Source: PALG01 sp964495885 (GTDB lineage: Bacteria > Bacteroidota > Bacteroidia > Flavobacteriales > Flavobacteriaceae). From it: a stretch of DNA of 64,000 nt. Within the stretch, counting starts at the first letter, position 1; each line of letters opens with the position of its first letter. The notes under the pieces are model-generated. The model had not been told where the DNA came from. It did no database searches and saw only the letters and a program-made list of their open reading frames with translations. The position numbers were made by a program, and so were the translations under genes. Of this stretch, positions 32,856 to 41,627 are shown one piece after another. Location of the stretch: assembly GCA_964495885.1 (NCBI GenBank), contig CAZBWO010000001.1, forward strand, positions 1 through 64,000, in the 5' to 3' direction.

Positions 32856-34997
32856 ATGAGCATAGAATCTGGACTAAACGAAAGGTTTGACTTTGACCGA
32901 AAAGCGGAAATAAAACAACGATTTCAGGAACTTATTCAAACTGACCAATATATTGGTGATTTGTATTCAATCAATTATGAAACTGCAAGAGTAATAGTTC
33001 ACGATTTTTATAGACAAAAAGTAGGTGGAATACCAAGTCTAAGCTTTCTTATTGCAACCAGAGTCGACCCTAATTCAAATGACATTGATTTTAAAGTAGA
33101 AGATTCATCTTTTATACTTTTAAGAGTTATGGATTCAGCTTCACTACCACAAGACAGAGAAGCTGAAAGAATACGTGTCGAAACAGCACAAAGAATTAGT
33201 GGAGAAGCTGATAAAAATTGGGATGAAAAAGGTGCAATGGATTTGAGAACAAAAAATCTTTTAAGCTTCGCTGGTGTTCAATGTCGAATTATTGGAACAT
33301 TTTACTTCGAAGAAAACTCTAACAATCCTCAAGCACCATTAAATTTAAAATTTGGTAGTGACATTTCAAATTATTATCCAAATAGAGGTCTTACAGTTTA
33401 CAAGCCAAACAGTAAAGCACTTGAGAGAATTGTGAATTATTGCGACCCAAGTACGTTACTTGCTCATTTCGATAAATACCAAAATTCTGGTAAAGTTAAA
33501 CTCGGTCACGTCCGCTACGCTTCAACAAATCGAAAATATCAAAATGTAGATGACGTTCCAGTTTACATTTACCCTGCGGATTTATTATCTCAAAAATCTG
33601 CTTTATTTGGTATGACTCGAACAGGAAAATCAAATACAACAAAAATCGTTGCAAAATCAGTTTTTGAACTCAGAAATCCTCAAGACAGTAAGGATAAGCC
33701 AATGAGAGTTGGTCAAATCATTTTTGACCCTAATGGAGAATATGCAAACGAAAATGTACAGGATAACAATAATGCATTAAAAAATATTTGGCAGCACCTT
33801 CCAGATGGAGTTAAGGAAAATGAAGTAGTTACATATGGTGTACATTCACATAAAAATGACCCAGAAAGAAAAATGATGCTTCTAAATTTTTATTTAGAAG
33901 AAAATCTACAATTAGGAAAAGAAATAATTGATGCTTCATTTCGTAAAGGAGAATCGAAATTTATCGAAGCATTTAAGCAAGTGCAATTTGTAAAACCTGA
34001 GGAAACTGACAGAAGTGCCTCTACAAGATACAATAGAAGAGTACTCGCCTATCGTTCACTATTGGCAAAAGCTGAATTTGAAGTGCCTTCATCTATCAAT
34101 GGTTATACAAAAGGTCTGTTCAAGCCAGAATTGTTTAATGGACGTCCAAATGCAAGAAATGAAGCTGAAAGATTTAATGGAATGCTTAACGTTGAATCAG
34201 ATACTAATAATGCCGCAAAATATCGGTCAGCAGCCCTAATATTGCAATCAGACAATCCACCTTTATCCAGTTTATCAAATGCTTTTTCTACTCTATTCGA
34301 ATTTTTTAAAACAGCAGAATATCGAGCATTTGACAGATGGTATATTGACCAAAGTTCAACTGGAGAAAATTGGGCAGATGGAGATTTTGAAAAGATTTTG
34401 GAAATGTTGTGGCGACCAAATGGTGCAAAACAAGTTAGTGCCCTAAGAGATAATCATTCAGCATCTACCACTACAGATTATGCAGATGACATATATACAG
34501 ATCTAAAAAGTGGCAAACTTGTTATAATTGACCAATCAAGTGGAGAACCAGATTTGAATAAGTCCTCTGCAGAGCGCATAATGTGGCATATTTTCAGAGC
34601 AAACCAACAATCTTTCCGATTAGGAGAAATTCCACCAGAAATTTTAGTATTTGTTGAAGAGGCACACAATATTCTTCCTGCTGGCAATGATTTAGACACT
34701 TCTGATGTTTGGGTACGAACCGCTAAAGAAGGTTCGAAATATAAATTAGGTATGGTTTACGCTACACAAGAAGTAAGCAGTATTCAAAAAAATATCTTGA
34801 AAAATACTTCTAATTGGTTTATAAGTCACTTAAATAATACTGATGAAACCAAAGAGCTTTGCAAGTATTATGACTTTCAAGACTTTGAACCTTCAATTAG
34901 AAGAGCTCAAGACAAAGGATTTTTGAGAGTAAAGACATTGAGTAATTTATTTGTAATACCTGTTCAAGTTGATTTATTTCAAGTAAACCCAAGTTAA
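32856..34997 (+). CDS. HerA-type FtsK/HerA ATPase
   Basis: 713 residues, no signal peptide. N-terminal beta domain (1-230), probably the HAS-barrel of HerA, then a RecA-fold motor: Walker A FGMTRTGKSNT (251-261), a conserved IIFDPNGEYAN (288-298), Walker B ILVFVEEAH (596-604), and the AKEGSKYKLGMVYATQEVSSIQ sensor region (623-644). HerA forms hexamers that translocate double-stranded DNA and activate NurA. The coding region is visibly richer in A and T than its neighbours. It is followed one base later by the NurA-like gene, so the two are coupled. Confidence 0.92.
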   Translation: MSIESGLNERFDFDRKAEIKQRFQELIQTDQYIGDLYSINYETARVIVHDFYRQKVGGIPSLSFLIATRVDPNSNDIDFKVEDSSFILLRVMDSASLPQDREAERIRVETAQRISGEADKNWDEKGAMDLRTKNLLSFAGVQCRIIGTFYFEENSNNPQAPLNLKFGSDISNYYPNRGLTVYKPNSKALERIVNYCDPSTLLAHFDKYQNSGKVKLGHVRYASTNRKYQNVDDVPVYIYPADLLSQKSALFGMTRTGKSNTTKIVAKSVFELRNPQDSKDKPMRVGQIIFDPNGEYANENVQDNNNALKNIWQHLPDGVKENEVVTYGVHSHKNDPERKMMLLNFYLEENLQLGKEIIDASFRKGESKFIEAFKQVQFVKPEETDRSASTRYNRRVLAYRSLLAKAEFEVPSSINGYTKGLFKPELFNGRPNARNEAERFNGMLNVESDTNNAAKYRSAALILQSDNPPLSSLSNAFSTLFEFFKTAEYRAFDRWYIDQSSTGENWADGDFEKILEMLWRPNGAKQVSALRDNHSASTTTDYADDIYTDLKSGKLVIIDQSSGEPDLNKSSAERIMWHIFRANQQSFRLGEIPPEILVFVEEAHNILPAGNDLDTSDVWVRTAKEGSKYKLGMVYATQEVSSIQKNILKNTSNWFISHLNNTDETKELCKYYDFQDFEPSIRRAQDKGFLRVKTLSNLFVIPVQVDLFQVNPS

Positions 34998-34998
34998 T

Positions 34999-36363
34999 AT
35001 GAGTTTTGAGGGAGAATTTGCGAGTTACGAACCTTTGAGACGCCTACTTGATTCGGAAAAAGTCAAGGCTCTACAAGACCGTTTTAAAATTAGAGAAAAA
35101 ACGGAAGAAAGTGAAGAATTCGAAAACGATATCATTAACAAAGATGACCTTGAAGAATCTGAGCTAAAACCAGATTTAGTTTTAGCAATTGATGGTAGCA
35201 ATTTAGCTGCGAAAGCAGAAAATGGTTATCCAGGTGCAGAATTTGGATATGTAACCATTGCTTCGGTTTTAATCGATATGAAGAAAATTGAAAATCTCGA
35301 AAATCATCAATTTATTGACCCAAAAGAATTTAGAAAAACAGAAAAAGCATCAACTATAGAAACTGTATTTCCGGGTTGTAATATTATTCTTGACTCAGAA
35401 ATTAACGCTAAATCTTCACTTCGCCGTTCATTATTTGAAGAATTGAAAAGCAATCAAATCTTTACAGATAGTGAAACACTTTTAGAAACTTACGAATATC
35501 TCTTTAAAATCAAGAGAGAAAAATTTTCGGAAAGTAGATTACCAAAATCGCCAATAGAAGATTATTCTGAGAAAGATATGACTTATGGATACGGAGAATA
35601 TAAATGTCCGCATTCCAATAGACCTCTTTTTTCTACGGATGCTTTGAGACTTCACGAACTTATGAATCCTGGAGGTAGCAATGGAGAAATGTTTGGTCAA
35701 ATAATGTCAACTCTTGAGAAATTATGGTTAATTCATATTTTGAGAGCTTTTGAGAATAAAGGTTGGCTACCAACATTACGCCGTGTAGCTTTTATTATGG
35801 ATGGTCCATTGGCTGTTTTCAGTACTTCCTCTTGGCTTACTAAAGTGATTAATTATGAGCTAAAACGATTAAATGAATTACAAAAGTCTATCAATGGTAC
35901 AGATTTGTTGATTTTCGGAATTGAAAAATCAGGAACATTCTATAATCATTTTGAAGAAGTTGATACAACCAAAGACGGAATAAAAGACAAGTTTCCAAAG
36001 CAATCTGCTTTCCTGTTAAAAGATAGCTACATAAAAGAAAACATCATTTTCTCTGAAAGTAATAAACCCTATGGTCAAGATACCTACTTTGGGAGAAAGT
36101 TCTTTTATAAAGCGGCTTCTGGTCAAAGAATAGTACCAGTCGTGGCAACTTATAATGATGAGCAGGAAAATATGTATACTGCAAATCCAAATCAGTTTTC
36201 CCGTTTAGCAGATATAATGAGTTTATTAGATACTTTGGTATCAAGTAGATATCCTAATTCGGTTTCGCCATTAATTTCAGCGCACTCGGAGGCAGCGATA
36301 CCTTTGAATTTAGGGAAAAGAATATTTGAAGATATAGCAAGAGAAATACGTTCGAATAATTAA
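34999..36363 (+). CDS. NurA-type nuclease
   Basis: 454 residues. The NurA domain starts at LVLAIDGSNLAAKAE (Asp65-Gly-Ser) with a later conserved VAFIMDGPLAVFS (Asp268-Gly-Pro), IEKSGTFYNHF (about 308-318) and a C-terminal region with SRYPNSVSPLISAHSEAAI; the Asp residues are likely manganese ligands. Archaeal NurA works with HerA to resect DNA ends. An insert around 200-215 (YKCPHSNRP) has a Cys/His pair that might bind metal. Stop and the next ATG overlap as TAATG, so all three genes are translated as a block. Confidence 0.85.
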   Translation: MSFEGEFASYEPLRRLLDSEKVKALQDRFKIREKTEESEEFENDIINKDDLEESELKPDLVLAIDGSNLAAKAENGYPGAEFGYVTIASVLIDMKKIENLENHQFIDPKEFRKTEKASTIETVFPGCNIILDSEINAKSSLRRSLFEELKSNQIFTDSETLLETYEYLFKIKREKFSESRLPKSPIEDYSEKDMTYGYGEYKCPHSNRPLFSTDALRLHELMNPGGSNGEMFGQIMSTLEKLWLIHILRAFENKGWLPTLRRVAFIMDGPLAVFSTSSWLTKVINYELKRLNELQKSINGTDLLIFGIEKSGTFYNHFEEVDTTKDGIKDKFPKQSAFLLKDSYIKENIIFSESNKPYGQDTYFGRKFFYKAASGQRIVPVVATYNDEQENMYTANPNQFSRLADIMSLLDTLVSSRYPNSVSPLISAHSEAAIPLNLGKRIFEDIAREIRSNN

Positions 36364-37487
36364 TGATTAAAATTAAAGACATAACAAAGGGATTTAAGAC
36401 AGCAGAATCTCGATGGGCAAGATTTGGGCCTTACTATGCTATGTTCCCTGTTGACTTTGCATTTGATGTCATTAATAAATATTCAAGTGAAGGAGATTAC
36501 ATTTTAGACCCATTTGCAGGTCGAAGCACGAGCATTTACGCAGGAGGAGTTTTGGGAAGACACAGTTTAGGAATCGAAATTAATCCAGTTGGTTGGCTTT
36601 TTGGTTCGGTAAAATTAAAGCCTGCAGATAAAGAAGACGTTATTAACCGCCTTTTTGAAATTTACGGTAAAAGAAATTATTATAATCGAGCTATTGAAAA
36701 GATGCCTGAATTCTATCGCATTTGCTATTGCGATGAAGTACTCAAGTTTTTATTGAATGCAAGGAAAAATCTCGATTGGAAAAATAATGCTGTAGATGCT
36801 ACTTTGATGTCAATAATATTAGTGTATTTGCACGCTAAACTTGGAGAAGGTCTTTCTAACCAAATGAGAATGACCAAATCTATGGGAATGAATTACTCGG
36901 TAGAATGGTGGAAAGAAAATGGTTATTCAAAACCACCAGAGATAAATCCAGCGGAACTAATTCATAAAAAAATAGAATGGCGCTATCAAAAGGGAATGCC
37001 AAATGTAACAGAAAGTGCAGTCGTTTTTGGCGATAGTACAATCGAATTACAAGAAATCGCAAATAGAGCTATAAATAATGATATTCGATTCAAACTATTA
37101 TTTACATCGCCACCTTACTGCTCAGTTACCGATTATCACGCAGACCAATGGTTAAGATTATGGATGCTTGGTGGTAAAGACATACCAACCACAATTAAAG
37201 AAAAGTATAAAGGCAGATTTTCTGACAAGGATAACTATTTTAAATTGTTGGATAATGTATTTGGGAATAGTGCATTAATGATGGCAGAAGAAAGTACTAT
37301 TTATGTTCGAACTGATAAAAGAAAATACACCTTTGATACAACATTAAATATATTAACAAAGCATTTTCCAAATCACGAGGTCTCAATTTTGAACAAGCCA
37401 TTAAAAAAGGATACTAAAACACAGACCAAACTTTTTGGAGATAAATCAATGAAACCTGGAGAGGTTGATATAATCCTAATTAGATAA
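36363..37487 (+). CDS. DNA methyltransferase associated with HerA-NurA
   Basis: 374 residues with AdoMet-binding motif I DPFAGRSTS (49-57) followed by GIEINP (70-75), and the catalytic motif IV TSPPY (248-252) preceded by VFGDSTIEL. SPPY catalytic sites are typical of N4-cytosine methylases, so m4C is the favoured product, with m6A possible. No target-recognition family can be assigned; residues 90-215 between the motifs are candidate specificity region. Starts inside the nurA-like stop codon. A methylase next to a HerA-NurA pair suggests self/non-self marking for the nuclease complex. Confidence 0.88.
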   Translation: MIKIKDITKGFKTAESRWARFGPYYAMFPVDFAFDVINKYSSEGDYILDPFAGRSTSIYAGGVLGRHSLGIEINPVGWLFGSVKLKPADKEDVINRLFEIYGKRNYYNRAIEKMPEFYRICYCDEVLKFLLNARKNLDWKNNAVDATLMSIILVYLHAKLGEGLSNQMRMTKSMGMNYSVEWWKENGYSKPPEINPAELIHKKIEWRYQKGMPNVTESAVVFGDSTIELQEIANRAINNDIRFKLLFTSPPYCSVTDYHADQWLRLWMLGGKDIPTTIKEKYKGRFSDKDNYFKLLDNVFGNSALMMAEESTIYVRTDKRKYTFDTTLNILTKHFPNHEVSILNKPLKKDTKTQTKLFGDKSMKPGEVDIILIR

Positions 37488-37723
37488 TACCAACTGTAAA
37501 AGCAATGCATATCAATTCGCACCTTTCGATACTTCGACAAGCTCAGTACAAGATGGGTTCAGCATGATTGAGAAGTTGCAGGTTGGAATTATTGCCAGCG
37601 CGGCAGGCTGGCCCCTTCGCTAAAAAGGTATGCCATACCTTTTCTTAACGCTCGGTCCGGTTAAAAGAAAGCGATTCCGCAACGCTTGCGGAATGACCTA
37701 ACGACTCACCATTCACGATTCAC
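37488..37723. repeat. repeat-bearing gap after the HerA island
   Basis: Contains a B-like fragment (TACTTCGACAAGCTCAGTACAAG), a palindrome AAAAGGTATGCCATACCTTTT near 37624-37644, and D2 (37667-37698, ATTCCGCA...TGCGGAAT). The same repeat families lie on the other side of the HerA island. No gene. Confidence 0.7.
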
Positions 37724-39883
37724 TTATAAATTATCCAACTGATTATCTGTGCCGTCTTCGCTGATGGTCCAGAAGAAGCCAATAAAGAAGAATTGGTCTG
37801 CGGCGGGGCGTAAAGCGCGTCTATCAAAAACACCCTGCGCATTGGGAGTGTTGGCATATTGATAGCCATTGATGTTTTTAAAGCCCAATACATTGTTTAC
37901 GGAAGCATACAAAATCTTTTGTGGGGAAATCAAATAGGCCCAGTTTAAGCTTAGGCTGTTGAAGCTTTTGGTCTGCTCCTGCAAAAAGCCGGGTATATTG
38001 GGATCGGTATAGCTTCGGCCGCTGGCAAAAGAATAGCTCATGCCTACCTGACTCTTCCAATCGTCTATCCAGTACTTGCCCACCACACTTAAGTTGTGTG
38101 CATTGGCAAAGGGCGGCACCGCCTGCATGGGGTAGTTTTGGTACTGCCGTTCACTATCCAAAAAGGAATAGCTCACCCAATAATCCAGATTTTTGATGCT
38201 CTTGTTATCCCGAAAAAATACATCCACTCCTTGGGCATAGCCGTCACCCTCATTGGCATAGGTGCTATCAAAGCCTGCAAAGGGCGTATCATAGGTCACC
38301 AATTTGTGGTAGTCCTTTCTATAGGCCTCCACCCGTAGGAGCCTATCGTTATGGATGTATTGGTAGTTGAGGATATAATGGTTGGTTTTTCGGGCTTCGA
38401 GTTCCTGGGTGAACTTAAGCACGTCGCTTAGCGGTTGCTGAAAGAAATCCCCATACGCCACCGACACCTGCCCGTGCTTGGACAATTTATAGGCTACGGA
38501 AGCCCTTGGTGAAACGGTTGCTTGATCAAAAAGGTAGCTATACTCCCCCCGAAGTCCCAGTTTCATGGCGAACTTTCTGGAAAAGACCAGGTCTGTTTCC
38601 ACGAAGGCTGCGGAAAGATTGTTATTGAAGCCATAGCCAATCTGTGGTATTTGCGGATTTTGGTAGTCCTCGGTGAAATCGGTCCAGAATTGTTCGGCCC
38701 CGAAGTAGAGTTTGAATCGGTTGCTGAAGCGCTTCCGGAATTTCAATTTGGCATGTCCGGAATGTTCCAAGCTATTGATATTGTCTGTTAGGATTTCCAC
38801 TTCATTGGACGCCCTTGTAAAGCTTCCGCCCACTTCATAGCGCCAATCATTGTTGAGTTCATTTCGGTAGCTCGCGTTGGTATAGAAGTTATTGTTGTTC
38901 AGTTTAAAACGAAGCCCGTCAACCAGGTTGATATCCTCTTGGGTCAATTCAAAGTTTGTGGCATCAAAGGCGGCATATAGTTTAAAGAGCCCGTCCCCAA
39001 TTTTATGTCGGTACACGGTTTCACCCCCAAAACCTTCAAAAGGCTTTTCCCAATCGTTGCGATCTGGATAAATGGCGATGTAAGGTGCGAGATTGATGTA
39101 GGACGCATTCACACTTAAGGAGCTGTTCTCCCAAATTTGTGTATTCCCAAGAGTAGCCCCCACGCTCATCAATCCGATATCGGTCTTCTCCTGTGCCGGC
39201 TCATCAATCGTGTTCAGCAATAGCACCGATGAAAGTGCTTGTCCGTATTCTGCGGAATACCCTCCTGTGGAAAAGGTGATGCCGTCAAAAAGAAACGGAC
39301 TGTATCTTCCGCGGGTAGGGATGTTATTGGTGGTGGGTGTGTAAGGCGTGAATACCCGGATGCCATCGATGAATATCTGCGTTTCTCCCGCATCGCCCCC
39401 CCGAACGAAGAGTCGGCCATCCTCTGCCACGGTAGAGGTTCCCGGAAGCGTTTGCAGTGCCCCCACAAAATCCCCCAGCGCACTGGCGGTAGTGACCACG
39501 TCTAGTGGTTTAAGCACGGAAACTTTACTATTGTCCCCTGCTTCCAAGGTTCCTGCGGAAATCACCACGGTTTCGAGGGAGTTCACATCCTCCCGAAGCT
39601 GGATGGAAAGGTTGTTCATTTGGGAAACATCGGCTGCCATGTAGAAAGGCTCGAAGGCCACGTAGGAGACTACAAGCGTCTGCACGCCGGTTTCGGTGGT
39701 GGAAAAGGAAAAAGCACCTTCTTGGGTGGTAGAAGCCCCATCATAGGTACCTTCCAAGTAAACATTTGCCCCAAGAATAGGGTTTCCGTCTTGCCCATTT
39801 ACAGTACCCGAGATGGTGGTTTGGGCAACACTTAAAAAGGGAGCAAAAAGTAGCAGTAGTAAAAGAAGTTGAATGGTTTTCAT
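37724..39883 (-). CDS. TonB-dependent outer membrane receptor
   Basis: 719 residues from ATG 39883. Signal peptide (MKTIQLLLLLLLFAPFLSVAQ), a CarboxypepD_reg-like domain (about 22-105, TTISGTVNGQDGNPILGANVYLEG), a plug domain (about 130-220, with TLPGTSTVAEDGRLFVRGGDAGETQIFIDGIR), and a beta-barrel to the C-terminus. A longer frame to 40198 adds residues with no signal peptide and overlaps the divergent gene, so it is rejected. No SusD partner is adjacent, so not a SusCD locus; ligand unknown. Confidence 0.9.
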   Translation of the reverse strand: MKTIQLLLLLLLFAPFLSVAQTTISGTVNGQDGNPILGANVYLEGTYDGASTTQEGAFSFSTTETGVQTLVVSYVAFEPFYMAADVSQMNNLSIQLREDVNSLETVVISAGTLEAGDNSKVSVLKPLDVVTTASALGDFVGALQTLPGTSTVAEDGRLFVRGGDAGETQIFIDGIRVFTPYTPTTNNIPTRGRYSPFLFDGITFSTGGYSAEYGQALSSVLLLNTIDEPAQEKTDIGLMSVGATLGNTQIWENSSLSVNASYINLAPYIAIYPDRNDWEKPFEGFGGETVYRHKIGDGLFKLYAAFDATNFELTQEDINLVDGLRFKLNNNNFYTNASYRNELNNDWRYEVGGSFTRASNEVEILTDNINSLEHSGHAKLKFRKRFSNRFKLYFGAEQFWTDFTEDYQNPQIPQIGYGFNNNLSAAFVETDLVFSRKFAMKLGLRGEYSYLFDQATVSPRASVAYKLSKHGQVSVAYGDFFQQPLSDVLKFTQELEARKTNHYILNYQYIHNDRLLRVEAYRKDYHKLVTYDTPFAGFDSTYANEGDGYAQGVDVFFRDNKSIKNLDYWVSYSFLDSERQYQNYPMQAVPPFANAHNLSVVGKYWIDDWKSQVGMSYSFASGRSYTDPNIPGFLQEQTKSFNSLSLNWAYLISPQKILYASVNNVLGFKNINGYQYANTPNAQGVFDRRALRPAADQFFFIGFFWTISEDGTDNQLDNL

Positions 39884-39996
39884 GGTTGTTCGTAATGATT
39901 GATGGGTCAAAGGTGCGATATGGTCCTCAACTTCCAAAGGTAAAGATACCGAACTGTTGGATTCGCATACCGAGTTGTAGAAAGCGTTTGAAAAAA

Positions 39997-40004
39997 TAGT
40001 ATCT
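39997..40004 (+). promoter_or_regulatory. probable promoter of the DUF1028 gene
   Basis: TATCTTTA, one base from TAnnTTTG, 19 bases before the ATG at 40023, in the 139-base gap between divergent genes. Confidence 0.4.
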
Positions 40005-40022
40005 TTAACCAAAACCAATCCT

Positions 40023-41021
40023 ATGAAAAAGTTATCCTCTCTTTTAATTGCTGTGCTATTTACCAGTGGGTTTTGGGCCCAAGATACCTTTTCCATCATT
40101 GCGCTGGATCCCGTGACCGGTGAAGTAGGCTCTGCCGGTGCCTCTTGTGTTTCTGGGGTAGGCAGTAGTGGGATTATTGACATCATTACCGATATCATTC
40201 CCGGACGTGGTGGGGTGAATTCGCAGGCCTATGTATGTATCCCAAATATCAATTTACAGAATGCCATAAATGAAATGGAAAACGGTTCGAGTCCGCAAGA
40301 AATCATCGATTGGCTCATTGCGAATGATGCCTGTGGATCACAAAGTTTTGACCCACAGTTTAGGCAGTATGGTATTGTGGATTTTGACACCAATGGTGAC
40401 CCAAGAACAGCAGGGTTTACCGGAAACATGACCGATGATTATAAAGAAGACCGCCAAGGCGCTACCTATAGCATTCAAGGGAATATCCTCTTGAACCAAA
40501 CGGTGATAGACAATATGGAGACTAATTTTAACAACACTACGGGTACCTTGGCCGATAAGCTTATGGCGGCGCTACAGGGTGCCAATTTCCCGGGGGCCGA
40601 TTCCAGATGTTTGGCGGCGGGTACTTCCTCTACTACGGCTTATTTGATTGTCTATAAAGAAGATGATTTGCCCGGGGAACCTTATTTGCGTTTGAATGTA
40701 GGACAGCAAGCCTCTGGCACCGAACCCATTGATATTTTACAGGATTTGTATGATGATTTCCTTTCTACGGAAGATAATAACTTTCAAAACCATATTCGGA
40801 TGTATCCCAATCCGGTACAAAATAGACTCCATCTCCAATCTGCAACCTCCCTTGACTTGAAGGACTATACGCTGTATGACCTTCAGGGCAAGCAGTTGGG
40901 GGTGGATACTTTTTCACCTTCCGATACCAGCCTAGACGTAAGCGGTTTGGCTGCCGGATTGTATTTCTTGAAGGTGAATACTTCTAAAGGTGCTGTAACC
41001 CTTCGCTTTATAAAACAATAA
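40023..41021 (+). CDS. DUF1028 protein exported by the type IX system
   Basis: 332 residues. Signal peptide (MKKLSSLLIAVLFTSGFWAQ), then a DUF1028 domain (DTFSIIALDPVTGEVGSAGASCVSGVGS, related to Ntn-hydrolases), and from about residue 255 a T9SS type A sorting domain (MYPNPVQNRLHL, YTLYDLQGKQL, LDVSGLAAGLYFLKVN, VTLRFIKQ). The C-terminal domain means it passes the outer membrane and is cleaved or anchored at the surface. Divergent from the TonB receptor. Confidence 0.9.
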   Translation: MKKLSSLLIAVLFTSGFWAQDTFSIIALDPVTGEVGSAGASCVSGVGSSGIIDIITDIIPGRGGVNSQAYVCIPNINLQNAINEMENGSSPQEIIDWLIANDACGSQSFDPQFRQYGIVDFDTNGDPRTAGFTGNMTDDYKEDRQGATYSIQGNILLNQTVIDNMETNFNNTTGTLADKLMAALQGANFPGADSRCLAAGTSSTTAYLIVYKEDDLPGEPYLRLNVGQQASGTEPIDILQDLYDDFLSTEDNNFQNHIRMYPNPVQNRLHLQSATSLDLKDYTLYDLQGKQLGVDTFSPSDTSLDVSGLAAGLYFLKVNTSKGAVTLRFIKQ

Positions 41022-41027
41022 GTACAC

Positions 41028-41624
41028 ATGACGGACTCTCAAAAGATAGACGCCTACGTTGCCAAGCATACCGCTTGGACGAAGGAATTACAAGCCTTAC
41101 GGAACATCTTTCAGCAAACCGAACTGAAGGAAGAAGTGAAATGGGGGGCGCCCACCTATACCCTGAACGGAAAGATTGTTGTGGGCTATGCTGCCTTTAA
41201 GCATCACTATGCCATTTGGTTTCATCAAGGGGTGTTTTTAAAGGATACTGAACAAAAATTAAACAATGCACAGGAAGGTAAGACCAAGTCTATGCGGCAA
41301 TGGCGGTTTGAAAAAGGAGACCCTATTCCCGAAAAGATCGTGTTGAAGTATTTGGAGGAATCCATTCAAAATACCTTGGCGGGGAAGGAAATAAAACCAC
41401 AACGCAAAAAAGGGGTAACCCTCCCCCCTATCTTAAAGGATGCCTTCAAAGCAGATGCTTCCTTACAAAAAGCCTTTGGAGAACTTTCCCCTGGAAAGCA
41501 ACGGGAGTATGCTGAACATATTGGCAGTGCCAAGCGGGAAGCGACCCAACAAAGTAGATTGGAGAAAGCCATCCCGTTGATCCTACGGGGAGAAGGCCTA
41601 CACGATAAGTATAAAAACTGCTAG
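41028..41624 (+). CDS. DUF1801 / YdeI-OmdA-like protein
   Basis: 198 residues without signal. N-terminal DUF1801 domain (EEVKWGAPTYTLNGKIVVGYAAFKHHYAIWFHQG) and a C-terminal OmdA-like domain (PPILKDAFKADASLQKAFGELSPGKQREYAEHIGSAKREATQQSRLEKAI). Both are common in Bacteroidota with no defined reaction. Six bases after the DUF1028 gene and three before the cyclase. Confidence 0.85.
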   Translation: MTDSQKIDAYVAKHTAWTKELQALRNIFQQTELKEEVKWGAPTYTLNGKIVVGYAAFKHHYAIWFHQGVFLKDTEQKLNNAQEGKTKSMRQWRFEKGDPIPEKIVLKYLEESIQNTLAGKEIKPQRKKGVTLPPILKDAFKADASLQKAFGELSPGKQREYAEHIGSAKREATQQSRLEKAIPLILRGEGLHDKYKNC

Positions 41625-41627
41625 CGA

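Noticed and set aside
32856..34997. HerA-like ATPase as FtsK or a conjugation ATPase
   Set aside because: No membrane helices, no relaxase or mating-pair genes, and direct linkage to a NurA-type nuclease fits HerA.
39884..40198. N-terminal extension of the TonB receptor frame
   Set aside because: The extension has no signal peptide and runs over the divergent promoter and gene start; the ATG at 39883 opens a perfect signal peptide.
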